64,000 bases of DNA. Origin: Thamnidium elegans. Taxonomy: Eukaryota > Mucoromycota > Mucoromycetes > Mucorales > Mucoraceae. The stretch lies in NCBI GenBank assembly GCA_025201345.1, contig JAIXMG010000037.1, forward strand, positions 332,809-396,808. The letters run 5' to 3'. Positions 19,331 through 30,077 of this stretch are shown piece by piece; position 1 is the first letter of the stretch; every line of letters begins with the position of its first letter. The position numbers were made by a program, and so were the translations under genes. The notes under the pieces were generated by a model. The model had not been told where the DNA came from. It made no database searches and saw only the letters and a program-made list of their open reading frames with translations.

Positions 19331-20114
19331 GTTGTTGGAATTTAGCACTTTATGTATTTAATGGCACATTTATGTTTTCAGTTTTTGAACAATATATGTA
19401 CGAGGCGTAGCTAAGTTGGAATACTTGCAATTGAAAAGCAGAATAAAGCTTATTCTTTAGGGTATCGTATAATTTATTCTTATAGTTTTCACTTAAAAGT
19501 CGGAGATACAGTAATTTTCATTTTAGTCGTTAATTAAAGCTCCGAGACAAACAAAAATTTGTTTACAGATTTATGAATTTAGCGTTCACTCGGTTGCAAA
19601 ATTTGGAGTTCTTAGATGCATTTTTCACGGAGTTATGAGGATTATAACTTATTTTTAACCTATTCCACTTAATAAAAATCTCTGGGAATGAATTTTAAAA
19701 ATTTCTAAATAATACCACCAAATCCGTAATTTTTTTCTGCACATTTTCAGTATTTTAATTTATCTCTAACTTTTCCTGGTCGTCCACAATCCTTACGGGA
19801 CCTATCTCATACAAGACCCCTTTGATTCCCTTGAAAACAAGTATATTAATATTATATTTCATTGTACTTTTATATTTTATTTTATCAATTATATTTTTTT
19901 CTTTACTATATTTTCTCTCTCTTTGGATTCGTCTCCTTATATTTATAATATATATTATATAAAAACGACGTGGTGCTCACTACTTAAAACTGGATATACT
20001 AGAAGACTCTCTGGCTATCTCCTCTTTTAAAAGAACTTATAAATTATCTATCACAACGGAACCACATTGTATCAACAGCTTATTCTATTTTAGCTGTGAC
20101 AATATCCCCTCCCT

Positions 20115-20342
20115 AAAGTTTTACTAGTCTAAAGTCAAGTGTTGGATAACAGAGGAAAAAAATACAAAAGATTAGGTTAGAGTGATAATATAATGAAGAG
20201 TAAAGAATCTTTGAGTATTGTTTTGATAATAAATTGCTGTTTGATTGAATTAATTTGACTGAATTGAATTTTTGATTTTTTTTTTTTTTTTTTTTACTTT
20301 TTTTTATTTTTTTTTATTTTTTTTTTTATAGTTGTTTCATTG
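20115..20342. other. 3' untranslated tail of element A
   Basis: Between the integrase stop and the polypurine tract, with long T-runs (about 20278-20330). No gene is seen. Confidence 0.5.
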
Positions 20343-22383
20343 TTATTGTGCTCTTGCAATACGTGGAATATACCAACTAGTTGTTAAGTTGTTATTATTG
20401 ATTGATATTGGTTTTAATCGGTCTGTATGTACCCATGAGTTATAAACTTTTCCTTCTAATTCTTTGATCTGGTAGACATTGAAATCCAGATTGCAGTTAA
20501 TAATTTGATAAGGTCCCATCCAGTTGTATTCCAGACCTTTTTTAGATTCATGTCGTAATAGTACAAAACCGTTTTTACTAAATACTTGTGTTTCTTTACC
20601 CTTTATTATTTTATCCCATCTTTCCTTATCCTTTATACCTTGGTTCCGTAAATTTTCTTCTGCTAAAAATCTAGCTTCTCTAAGGTTACGAATACGAGTT
20701 AAAGCATCTTCAGTTATCAGGTTGGCATCAAATTCGGTTATATCATTCATATAAGGTCTATGAAAGTCTCCAGGAATCTTTGGCTGAGTACCATATACGA
20801 GGAAAAATGGACTATATCCTGTTGTAGTATGTTTTCGAATACGGCAAGCAAACGTAACTGTATCAATATATTCGTCCCAGCTATGAACATCACCATTAAC
20901 ATACTTGGTTAAGTCTTTCACACTTTGAATTACTTCTTGGATGAAAAGCACTCGTAAAGGTATGCTTTGACCTGATTTTATTCATGTATTGCTTCAATAC
21001 TTTAGACATAAAGTTGGCACATCTATCTGTAAAGATCTCTACGGGGTTACCAAATTTTAGTACAATTTCTTCATATATAAATCGTACGATTTCATCACCA
21101 GTTGCATTTTTTAATGCACGTATAATAGGCCAATTAGTCGAATAATCAACAGCCACAAGTATCCATCTATTTTCATTTTTTGTTGTTGGTAATTCTCCTA
21201 TAAAATCAAGATGCCAACGCGAAAAAGCAGGAAGAATATCAAGAGGTTTCATTGGTGAATGGTGAATATTCTTTTCCGAACGACTTGCAAGTTGACATTG
21301 AGCACAGGATTTCAAGTATTCAATTATATCTTGTTGTATACCCGGCCACCAAATTCTATTTTTTAATTGGTGGTATATTGACAGTTGACTAAGATGACCG
21401 TATGCTATGTGGAAATTGTTAATAAAATCAGCACGTTGATGAAAAGGTATAAACTTTAATTCCATGCTTTCATTTGTTTTTGAATTTTTGACTAGTTTAT
21501 ATATATGTTGATTTTTGACTATAAATTTTTCTTTGTTTTGTTGGAGTTCTTTCTGTAGTAGTTGAGGCCATTGGTTTTCATTACGAAAATATTGTAAGGG
21601 CCAGTCTTGAATAGGATCATCCCTGATTGACTGAACTGGTTTACTTAAAGAATGTTTAGTATTATTATTGTTATTATTAATTTCAGAGTTATATAAATAT
21701 CTTGGTTGTACTGATGTGGATGCAGGATCGCAATCGGGTCCATCGCGACGAGATAATAAATCGGGTATAATATTCTCTTTACCAGGTTTATATTGAATAT
21801 TAGGGTTATATAATTCTATTTCTGACATCCATCGTACTAAACGAGGTACTGAATGTTTTTGATCTCTGTAATATTTAAGTGGGAGATGGTCAGTATATAC
21901 AACATAATCTTTACCATCAATGAAACACCTCCATTTTCTTAATGCAATCAGAATGGCTAACATTTCACGTTCCTGAGCGGGGTATACTCTTTCTTCTTTA
22001 CTATATCTTTTACTTTCAAAAGCCAATGGTTTCCAATTATTATCTTGATCTTGTTGAAGTAACACCGCACCTGCCGCAAAATCAGAGCTATCACATTCAA
22101 TTCGGAATGGTTTGTTCATATCTGGAGTAAGTAATATTGGAGCAAAGGACAATTTTTGTTTTAATAAATCGAAAGCATTTTGACATTGTGGTGTCCATTC
22201 TATAGCACGTGTTTTATAACCAGTACCCGCCGTTAAATCTGTAAGGGGAGACGCAATATGCGCAAACTTTGGAATGAATCTGCGATAATATTGGGTAAGC
22301 CCAAGGAATTGACGTACTTGTTGAACATTAGTGGGAATAGGCCATAAACTAATAGCTTCTGTTTTTTGTTGCGAAGGAGAGAT
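20343..22383 (-). pseudogene. Element A pol 3' part: RNase H and integrase (frameshifted)
   Basis: Starts mid reverse transcriptase at the element B insertion site (KTEAISLWP, QFLGLTQYYRRFIP). Next come RNase H (ECDSSDFAAGAVLLQ, YTDHLPLKYY) and integrase with an H-H-C-C zinc region (HIAYGHLSQ to CAQCQ) and DDE motifs WHLDFIGELP, FTDRCANF and CERLN. At about 20900-20950 the frame shifts and about nine codons are missing around the catalytic glutamate region. The C-terminal part then continues to a GPY/F-like GPYQIINCN and a stop at 20343. TDRCANF has Cys where relatives have Gly. Confidence 0.85.
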
Positions 22384-22926
22384 TGTGATATTGACGATTA
22401 TGCTAATAAGAGTAAATATCAAAAAAAGAAAATAAAGAAAATAAACGTAGAATTTATCAGACTTTAAAAAGGAATTGTTGTTTTTATTAATGAAATAATG
22501 TGTGCCTTATATACAAAATAAGTTAAATAAGCGCTTATCCACTTAATATGAAACATGGACAATGTTAACCATCTAATAGTGGATGAGCAATTTGGAAATA
22601 TAAATAGTTTCTTTAGAAGGTCAATTGTAACAGCGGTAATGCTTATTATCTTTCTAATTGGCTTTTCTAAATAAAAGATCCAGGATAGAGGCTTGTTCAT
22701 TCAAAGTAATTGGGGCATTATTTATGAACCAGTTATCTGTCCTTGATAAGAATTAAAACAGTCTAATGCTTATATAATCGATAAAAGAGAACAATAGAAG
22801 GTGTCTGAGTAGATATATGTAATATACAACATTTGTGTATAATTTATGTAAGAAATATGTGAGAACATATACTTGTATAAATTATGTATAAATTTGTACC
22901 ATTGAATATACTACGTAAGTACAACA
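22384..22926 (-). repeat. 3' LTR of element B
   Basis: 543 bp, same length and apparently same sequence as the 5' LTR. In the sense (minus) direction it starts TGTTGTACTTACG and ends GTCAATATCACA, with a TATATAAGG box near the end that would set the transcript start. The 78-codon frame inside it also appears in each B LTR and is probably chance. Confidence 0.95.
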
Positions 22927-23199
22927 TTACCCCCTGCCAGATTATATAAACATTTAAACCGGTAGATTGAAAATAAAGAAATATAGAGAAAGGAGAAAAA
23001 AAAATATATAGATAGACTTCATGCATTTTGGAACAAAAATGAAGAGTAAGGAGGAGAGAAAAAAAAAAATGTAAAGGTATAAACTAAACTAAAAAATTAA
23101 TTGATCGTAATAAAGCATATATGAGACCGGTAAAAACCCTTAAAAACCTTCATGAGGAAAAAAATATAAATAGGGAAAAGGTTCATGCTTTACTTAAAG
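22927..23199. other. 3' untranslated region of element B
   Basis: 273 bp between stop codon and 3' LTR. It ends in the polypurine tract next to the LTR; no gene is seen. A GAGACC(G/A)GTAAAAACCCTT patch (about 23122) is shared with element E (about 51567). Confidence 0.6.
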
Positions 23200-26100
23200 T
23201 TACTTTTGCTTATTCACAGCAAGAAGTCTTTGACATCGTTTAATAATGGTATCATTCTTGTTAGAATGCTTATCACGATTAGCTTTCTTACGAATAGTAT
23301 TATTGACCGTGTTGGCTAAAGGGGCAGCCTTTGTATTACTGCCGTTTCTACGTTGCCAATAAAGTTCTATGTGTAACGTAGAATCAAAATCGGATGCTGT
23401 TTGCCATGTATGATCAGCCTCATCATTGTATCCTAACCAATGGACAAGGTATTCATAATTAATGGGTCCACCTCTGTGTGCGATAACAGCTTGTACCTCA
23501 TAATGTTGGTCTGTAACCGTATTTTGAGAAGCAGCACTAGACTGAATTAATTTAATCTGTTGCGTAGGAACATCACGACTTAATAAATTATCCAATCTGT
23601 CCACAAGAATGTATGACTTATTCTTTGTATAACCTTTAATGGTAAAGGGACCAGAATATTTCTCTTCTAGTTTAGATTTACGATGTACGTTAATGATCAT
23701 AACCTTACTCCCAATAGGATACATGTCTTTAATAACTTTGTGAGTTTTTTCAAAACGAGCATGATCATTATCTTGAGTATTTTTAATTAAAGCAGCAATT
23801 TGAGGTATGACAACTTCCTGTGCAAAGGCAAGTCTGTCATGTATCTTTTTGGTATCAGCTTTCATTAAAGATAAAGTAGGTGTTACATTAGAGTAATCTT
23901 TAAAATCATTAGGTTGACGATTAAATACAATACTATAAGGTCTCGACTTATGTAACTTAGAATATTTAATGTTCATGGCTAATTGTGTAGGATTAAGATA
24001 TAAATCCCAATCAGCATGTTTACCCTTCAATGATTTGATAATAACTGACTTTGCAATGCCAACAAATCGTTCTGTAACGCTATTACCAGTAGGAGTGTAA
24101 GGTAAAGATAATCTTCTATCTATACCACTCATTAAAATAAGCTGAGACACGATTTCATTAACAAACTCCGAGCCGTTGTCTGAAGTTAACACTTTTGGAA
24201 ACGAAAATAAACAAAAAATGTTCAGTAATTCCTTAGCAATAGTAAGACTCGTTTTGTCTGTTATTGCGCGAAGTATAGTAAAACGACTGAAGTGATCAAC
24301 TAAAATAAGCATATAGTTATTTCCACTAGTTGATGTAACATTGAAAGTAGCTAAATCCATAGACCAATGATCAAACACTTGTGTTGGCGTAGTAGAACGG
24401 AATGGATGGAATCCGACAACACTGATGTTAAAGTGACTACATTGTTCACAATTAGAGATAATTCTTTGAATATCCTTATGCATGTTTGTCCAATGTAGGT
24501 TGTAATCATCATGGATTGTTTTTTGTACAGATGACTGTCCGAAATGCCCGAGTAAGTGGGCGCGATTAATAATATCGTCTCTTTCAGCAGGTGGTGGCGT
24601 AATGTAGTCTCGGTATTGCATTGCGCGAATGACTAATTGAGAACTTGCTTTACTGGTTGAAGTCTTAAGCGAAGACATGTCAGTATTATTAGCACCAGAA
24701 CTAAATCTAACTTGTTTATGAAAGTTATTTATGTTGAGCTGAGGAACCAACTTTTTTTGTTTCTTTCTGTACTTTAATTGCTTAATGGGTACACGTGTTT
24801 GTGACTCGTCCAAAGCAGTCTCAAGAGTACGTTTATCGCGACGAATAATAAAACCACTATTTTCCTCGTTTATTATTTCACCACCTTGTAATTTATAACC
24901 TTCCGTAAACATACGACTTCCAGCATCCGCGATTACATTCAAAATGCCAGGAATGTGAATGACCGTATATGAAAGACTAAATAAGGTTTCATAATAAGTT
25001 AACAAGAGATGGTTTGGAATCTCTTGCGACTGTATATAAAGTAACGAACGATGGTCTGTATGTAATGTGAAGTGCTTCATTACTAACCATTTATTAAACC
25101 TTTGAAAACAGTAAACTATAGCTAATAATTCACGTCTTGTAGTAGAATAACATCGTTCAACACTGGTTAAACCACGACTTGCCATTGCTACGTATTTCTT
25201 TTCATCACCAATTTGCATATATAGCACACCGCTAATAGCAGTCTTACTAGCATCAGTAGCAACATGAATAGGGTGAGTATAATCAATAGGATGAATAAGA
25301 GGTGCAGAAGCTAATGCAATCTTTAATTGGTTAAATGAGTTCGTATGTTCCTGAGTCCATACTTCTTGTAAATTAGCGACATTCCTTAATTGATCCAAAG
25401 GAGAACTTATGTGCGCGTAAAGAGGTATGCTACTTCGAAAATAGTTAAAATATCCTAATATACTTTGGAGCTGTTTAGTACTATGTGGTATTTGGAACTC
25501 ATGTGCAGTGTTAACTTTGCGATGATCTGGAACAAGAGCACCATTTTGAATAGACCAACCTAAAATAAAGATACTACTTTGCGCAAAAATCATCTTTTCA
25601 GTAGCTATCATTAAATTGTGTGTGGTTAATCTATGTATAACTTCAATCACACAATCAGTATGATGTTGAAGTGTACCATTAGTGCTGATCGTTAAATCAT
25701 CAACATAAACTTGGATGTAGTCTAAATCCTTAAAGAGGTTCTGTAAAACTCTTTGTACAAGATTACCAATAAAGGAAATTCCAAATGGAGCTTTTACATA
25801 CTGCCATTGGAGATTTGTAAAGACGTCCGTGAAAGCTAATTTATGTCTGTGACCAGGGTGTATAAGGAAACTATTGAAACAGGCTTTAATATCAAGAATT
25901 GTATGAATTTTTGATTGACCTAATCGTTGATGGATCTCCGATATTAAAGGAAAACGTTGAGTGTCAGTTTCAGTCAATATAGAGTTTAAATTTCTAACAT
26001 CTGTAACTAGTCTAATTTTCTCTTTAGATATCTTGCCAGAAGAATCCTTTTTTCCTACTACCAATAATGGTGAATTGAAACCGTTGTACGTTGGAACTGG

Positions 26101-28365
26101 TTCTATAACATTATCATTTTGCCATATTTGTAATTGTTCTGCTACTTTTTCCTTGTATGCTAAAGGAAGACTATAACTTTTACGATAGGCGACACAGCCA
26201 GGTTTCGTCTCAAGATATACAATAGCTCCAGGCAATGTACAATATGTATTTTTAACATCAATGTTTTTATTCGCTAATAAAACAGGAGCTAACAACTTTT
26301 CCATTTCATTTCTTTCAGCTATAGTACCATAAGGACTGTTATTAGGTTCAGAATTGGAAGGATCAACTGGTGAATCAGTAAAAGGATTATTAGCTTCAAG
26401 ATCATTATGGCTTAGTGCTAAACCAGTAATTTCAATATTAAGTTTACTTATAAGGTCGAGCCCAATTAAAGCAGGTATATTGCTATTATTTTTACTTGTG
26501 AAAAAAGAAAAAATCTCGAAATTATGTTTTAAAACTTTTTTATTATAGAATGTTTTTAACATAGTGGAACTAGTCCTATTAACAGTGGAAGTCGAGTGGC
26601 CTAGTTGTATAGTACCTTCAGATGGGACAATCTTGATATTGCTGCCGAGGAAAGAAGCAAACGAAGGAGATATCATACTAAACGTTGCACCCGTGTCAAT
26701 GATAGCATATGTTTTAATGGATTCTATAATAATAGGAATGATGATCATGTTAGATTTATTAACAGGTAATAGACTGAAAATAGGATGATACTTACATTGT
26801 TGGGCTTGGATGTCCGTCATGGTTTCATCCTCATCCTCAATAACCAAATCCCTGATGTTGGCAGTAGCATCAGCAACACCAGTGTTATATGCATTCACCA
26901 ATTCAGCACGTGTTGTAGAAACAGCAGAAAAGGGAGCAGCAACAGAAGAAGAAGACGAAGAAGCATCCGCAGCAGGAAGATCTTGTACCATAGTCATAGC
27001 ACCGAAAGTAAAACCAGCAGAATTGCCAGGTACAGCGGATGTACGCATAGCCGTATTACATTGGTGGCCAGGAACCCAACCCAAGATACCACACTTATAA
27101 CACTTACGAGTGTTGTTGCGAGGTCTTCTACCCTCACCAGCAGCAGCAGCACGACAGTCACTAGTATTATGTGTATGACTCTTATGAACAGAGCAATACT
27201 TGTCATTGGTAGGAGCAGGAATAGGTGCAGGGAGGACAGCAGACAAAGATTCACCAGTAGAGGTACCGGGAGAAACAGCAGAACGAGCACGAACCAAGTT
27301 AGACGCATGTCTAGACTTATTGGACGAACGATGAACGGCATCATTATGATCTATTTCAACCATAGCACGCTTGGGAGCACGAGGAGCCGTCAAAGAAGAT
27401 CCATTAGCCTTGGAATTTGTATCAATTAACTTGCTGTTATACAGACGGCGAGCTAAATCAGACAAGACATCGATATCTTCACGTTGATACGCAGGGAGGT
27501 TAACCATCATGAACGCAATATATTCCCTAATTTTTTGTGGCACAGCAATCAAAAAACGTTCTACTAACAGAGAATTGGGAAGTACTTGGTCAACAGCACG
27601 GCGCCTGAGATTATTGAATCTATCAATAAAGCTCTCAAGACTCTCACCTTCATCCATTATAATGGCGTTAAGTTCACGAGCACAACGATTTCTTTCCTCT
27701 TGCACATTCAAACCATATCGTTCTTGCATAGTTGTGGAAAACTGCAACCAAGAAGGATCCTTCTGATATAGTTCACGGAATTGCGTAAGGAAGTCTTGAA
27801 ACCAAAGACGAATCGTTCCAGCAAGAAGAGGCGGCAACACACGAAGATAGTTGGCATCCAAATCCAAGTTATGGCTGCGCATAACATCAGTGAAGTTCAT
27901 AATACAAGTATTAATATCCACAAAAACAGGAGCACCAGGTACTGATACCTGGTTTTCCCATTGAAAAAGAGGAAGATTGCGAGGTACAACATTCGACAAC
28001 TTGGCTGCAGCAAGTGTATTGTCGGCAGTAGCCTGAATCAATTTCAATGCTTTGGAAAGCATTTCCAAATCCCCAACCCGTCTACTTAACTTTGATCGAA
28101 GATTGCGCAAATCATCAACCGTACCGTTGCTTGAAGACACCATAGAAGACAAAGAAACAATATCAGCCTGGGCCAAAGAAATGCTAACTTGAAGAGCATT
28201 AGCAGGGTCAGAGCCAGCACCACGGGGAAGAAAAGTAGACACAGTAGGAACCTCAGGAGAAGCAAGACCAGAATCAGAACCAGACTCGGAGTACTCAACA
28301 CCTTTCATACCATTGGTAACGTTTTGAGCAAGAGGACCAATAAAGTTTTGAGCGGGAGCGGACAT
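23200..28365 (-). CDS. Element B Gag-Pol polyprotein with chromodomain (1721 aa)
   Basis: A single frame encodes Gag (about 1-480, with Cys/His clusters KYCSVHKSHTHNTSDC and KCYKCGILGWVPGHQC near 395-440), aspartic protease (IDTGATFS, about 556), reverse transcriptase (YVDD, about 887), RNase H (VATDAS, TDHRSLLYI), integrase (H-H-C-C from HLLGHFGQ to CEQC; catalytic DLATF about 1336, TSDNGSEF about 1394, VTERF about 1432), a GPF module, and a chromodomain (about 1621-1685: HYEVQAVIAHRGG, YLVHWLGY, HTWQ). Chromodomains steer integration to marked heterochromatin (family knowledge). No stop or frameshift is present. Gag and Pol are fused, so the Gag:Pol ratio must be set by another route such as proteolysis. 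Confidence 0.95.
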   Translation of the reverse strand: MSAPAQNFIGPLAQNVTNGMKGVEYSESGSDSGLASPEVPTVSTFLPRGAGSDPANALQVSISLAQADIVSLSSMVSSSNGTVDDLRNLRSKLSRRVGDLEMLSKALKLIQATADNTLAAAKLSNVVPRNLPLFQWENQVSVPGAPVFVDINTCIMNFTDVMRSHNLDLDANYLRVLPPLLAGTIRLWFQDFLTQFRELYQKDPSWLQFSTTMQERYGLNVQEERNRCARELNAIIMDEGESLESFIDRFNNLRRRAVDQVLPNSLLVERFLIAVPQKIREYIAFMMVNLPAYQREDIDVLSDLARRLYNSKLIDTNSKANGSSLTAPRAPKRAMVEIDHNDAVHRSSNKSRHASNLVRARSAVSPGTSTGESLSAVLPAPIPAPTNDKYCSVHKSHTHNTSDCRAAAAGEGRRPRNNTRKCYKCGILGWVPGHQCNTAMRTSAVPGNSAGFTFGAMTMVQDLPAADASSSSSSVAAPFSAVSTTRAELVNAYNTGVADATANIRDLVIEDEDETMTDIQAQQCKYHPIFSLLPVNKSNMIIIPIIIESIKTYAIIDTGATFSMISPSFASFLGSNIKIVPSEGTIQLGHSTSTVNRTSSTMLKTFYNKKVLKHNFEIFSFFTSKNNSNIPALIGLDLISKLNIEITGLALSHNDLEANNPFTDSPVDPSNSEPNNSPYGTIAERNEMEKLLAPVLLANKNIDVKNTYCTLPGAIVYLETKPGCVAYRKSYSLPLAYKEKVAEQLQIWQNDNVIEPVPTYNGFNSPLLVVGKKDSSGKISKEKIRLVTDVRNLNSILTETDTQRFPLISEIHQRLGQSKIHTILDIKACFNSFLIHPGHRHKLAFTDVFTNLQWQYVKAPFGISFIGNLVQRVLQNLFKDLDYIQVYVDDLTISTNGTLQHHTDCVIEVIHRLTTHNLMIATEKMIFAQSSIFILGWSIQNGALVPDHRKVNTAHEFQIPHSTKQLQSILGYFNYFRSSIPLYAHISSPLDQLRNVANLQEVWTQEHTNSFNQLKIALASAPLIHPIDYTHPIHVATDASKTAISGVLYMQIGDEKKYVAMASRGLTSVERCYSTTRRELLAIVYCFQRFNKWLVMKHFTLHTDHRSLLYIQSQEIPNHLLLTYYETLFSLSYTVIHIPGILNVIADAGSRMFTEGYKLQGGEIINEENSGFIIRRDKRTLETALDESQTRVPIKQLKYRKKQKKLVPQLNINNFHKQVRFSSGANNTDMSSLKTSTSKASSQLVIRAMQYRDYITPPPAERDDIINRAHLLGHFGQSSVQKTIHDDYNLHWTNMHKDIQRIISNCEQCSHFNISVVGFHPFRSTTPTQVFDHWSMDLATFNVTSTSGNNYMLILVDHFSRFTILRAITDKTSLTIAKELLNIFCLFSFPKVLTSDNGSEFVNEIVSQLILMSGIDRRLSLPYTPTGNSVTERFVGIAKSVIIKSLKGKHADWDLYLNPTQLAMNIKYSKLHKSRPYSIVFNRQPNDFKDYSNVTPTLSLMKADTKKIHDRLAFAQEVVIPQIAALIKNTQDNDHARFEKTHKVIKDMYPIGSKVMIINVHRKSKLEEKYSGPFTIKGYTKNKSYILVDRLDNLLSRDVPTQQIKLIQSSAASQNTVTDQHYEVQAVIAHRGGPINYEYLVHWLGYNDEADHTWQTASDFDSTLHIELYWQRRNGSNTKAAPLANTVNNTIRKKANRDKHSNKNDTIIKRCQRLLAVNKQK

Positions 28366-28470
28366 ATTCAGGTACGTAAAAATTTTTTAAAAGAAAAAAA
28401 AAAAAAAAAAATTAAGGGGAATTATTTAAAAATAAAAATCAAAAAAGAATTAAGAATTGATAAAAAAAAA

Positions 28471-29013
28471 TGTGATATTGACGATTATGCTAATAAGAGT
28501 AAATATCAAAAAAAGAAAATAAAGAAAATAAACGTAGAATTTATCAGACTTTAAAAAGGAATTGTTGTTTTTATTAATGAAATAATGTGTGCCTTATATA
28601 CAAAATAAGTTAAATAAGCGCTTATCCACTTAATATGAAACATGGACAATGTTAACCATCTAATAGTGGATGAGCAATTTGGAAATATAAATAGTTTCTT
28701 TAGAAGGTCAATTGTAACAGCGGTAATGCTTATTATCTTTCTAATTGGCTTTTCTAAATAAAAGATCCAGGATAGAGGCTTGTTCATTCAAAGTAATTGG
28801 GGCATTATTTATGAACCAGTTATCTGTCCTTGATAAGAATTAAAACAGTCTAATGCTTATATAATCGATAAAAGAGAACAATAGAAGGTGTCTGAGTAGA
28901 TATATGTAATATACAACATTTGTGTATAATTTATGTAAGAAATATGTGAGAACATATACTTGTATAAATTATGTATAAATTTGTACCATTGAATATACTA
29001 CGTAAGTACAACA
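28471..29013 (-). repeat. 5' LTR of element B
   Basis: 543 bp, matching the 3' LTR. The 105 bp between it and the gag ATG form the leader, with A-runs on plus (T-runs in the transcript). Confidence 0.95.
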
Positions 29014-29220
29014 GAGATACCATTTTTTGATATATGATAACCTAAAAAATGTCAGTTCTTTCATATTGAAATGTGATTTCTTTATATTTATAACAAATTT
29101 AGCTTCATCAAGTTTTTGTAAAACCTGTTTTACATGCTCTTTGTGTTCACTTTCATTTTTTGAATATACTAATAAATCATCAACATATATTATTACAAAT
29201 TTATCTACAAATGACTTCAG
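29014..29220 (-). pseudogene. Element A reverse transcriptase, middle fragment
   Basis: Minus translation reads KSFVDKFVIIYVDDLLVYSK (catalytic YVDD) to FLGYHISKNG. It sits between the solo P LTR (right) and element B (left). It continues 30083 on one side and 22383 on the other once the insertions and one copy of each duplication (TTCAG, GAGAT) are removed. Confidence 0.92.
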
Positions 29221-30077
29221 TGTCGTATTTGAGGTTGATATTTATATAAAACATATAAATAATCATATTGTGAATAAAAACAAGCTTAATAATAAAAATC
29301 TTCTAATATTTCAATAATAATGCATCCCGATACATTATTATTAAACACCGAAATCAATACGGACATTTCTAGTGAAAACGGTTCCTACTTCTGACTTAAA
29401 ATATAAAAATTTTAATCCAATAACATTAATGCGAGATAAGAGATATTGTAATAACATTGGTCTTGATCCAGAACTAGCTACTCTGGATAAAAGAAAGGAA
29501 CACCCATTGTTATAAGCAATACATTAACTCACATCAATGATATGAATATAGTATAAATAATATACTCTAGGATATATAGAAAATATCTCCTTTATAATAA
29601 TAAAACAAATATACAGTAATAATACTCTATATCTTGTAATTACAATCCTTTAATTATATAAAATATAATTATACGGGAAAAAGTTCTAGTCAGAAATATA
29701 TAAATAAAATATAAGGAACGTTTCATCAACCTACTCATAACATATCCAATAAGGACGATTCGACCACCCTGTCATTATTAAGAACAAGGTGGAGATTACC
29801 GGAAGGACATGTTATCCGATCAAGGGGATTGGATCAAAGAATATTTATAGTCAATTCGAAAGAGTAGAATATATATATTTGAAAGTGAGAAGGTTGAGTC
29901 TAGATATTGACCCGAACCTATCATAACAATAAGATCAGGTACCGATTACGGTTGTTAAGAAGTATAAAAAGGGATTATTATTTAGTTTAGCAGAATTCTT
30001 TAGTTTTTATTTTTAATTAATAAATTTCTCTAAGTTTTATCTCGATAATTTATCGTCTAATTTACTTCAATTCCAAC
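29221..30077 (+). repeat. Solo LTR, family P (857 bp), uninterrupted
   Basis: Starts TGTCGTATTTGAGG and ends CTTCAATTCCAACA, flanked by TTCAG (29216-29220 and 30078-30082). It nearly matches the copy at 6759-9216 outside the CACTA insertion. At about 29588-29592 it keeps the empty CACTA target with one CTT. Confidence 0.95.

Larger units (their letters stand above)
15954..19818 (-). mobile_element. Merlin-family DNA transposon, complete (3865 bp)
   Basis: Terminal repeats begin GGCTAATG (left) and, inverted, GGTCTTG (right), and share TGTATGAGATAGGTCCC. The 9-bp target duplication CCTTTGATT lies at 15945-15953 and 19819-19827; 8-9 bp is the usual Merlin size (family knowledge). Inside is a three-exon ISXO2/IS1595-like transposase with no visible lesion. 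The right arm (18093-19818) is non-coding apart from a tRNA-like relic. The element lies in a G-family LTR. Confidence 0.88.
15586..20077 (+). repeat. Solo LTR, family G, interrupted by Merlin
   Basis: Plus-strand ends are TGTTACAATC at 15586 and GTATCAACA at 20077. Without the Merlin insertion and its duplication it is 618 bp. Shared landmarks with the G-type LTRs at 44090 and 44866, in the same relative order, are a CCCTTGAA patch and a TGGTGCTCAC box (about 19828 and 19970). The reconstructed target matches GAATAAGCTGTGTACTACTTC at 44755. The target duplication is not clear. Confidence 0.6.
15465..20101 (-). repeat. 3' LTR of element A, interrupted by an LTR and a Merlin transposon
   Basis: The minus-strand start TGTCACAGCTAAAATAG (20101) directly follows a polypurine tract (AGGGAGGGGATAT, 20102-20114). 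The other end is placed at 15465 (TGTCAGAG on plus), giving inverted TGTCA ends. Removing the inner insertions leaves about 145 bp. Its first 26 bases match the LTR at 44073 across that copy's own insertion point. The far boundary is less sure than the 20101 boundary. Confidence 0.7.
22384..29013 (-). mobile_element. Chromodomain Ty3/gypsy retrotransposon B, complete (6630 bp)
   Basis: Two 543-bp LTRs (22384-22926 and 28471-29013) look identical by eye. A 5-bp duplication GAGAT (22379-22383 and 29014-29018) flanks them, and one uninterrupted gag-pol frame of 1721 codons lies between. The polypurine tract is GGCAGGGGGTAA before the 3' LTR (minus sense, 22927-22938). No classical TGG primer-binding site follows the 5' LTR; the sequence there is T-rich and shared with element E. 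It is probably a recent insertion and possibly active. It interrupts element A's reverse transcriptase. Confidence 0.96.

Noticed and set aside
22464..22700. 78-codon frame found identically in every family B LTR (also 11539-11775 and 28551-28787)
   Set aside because: It is repeated only because the LTR is repeated, has no known motif, overlaps the LTR promoter region, and is absent from the sister family E LTR in this form.
26785..27429. 214-codon plus-strand frame opposite element B gag
   Set aside because: Shadow of the B gag on the other strand; Ser/Arg-rich composition mirrors the Ala/Pro-rich gag codons.
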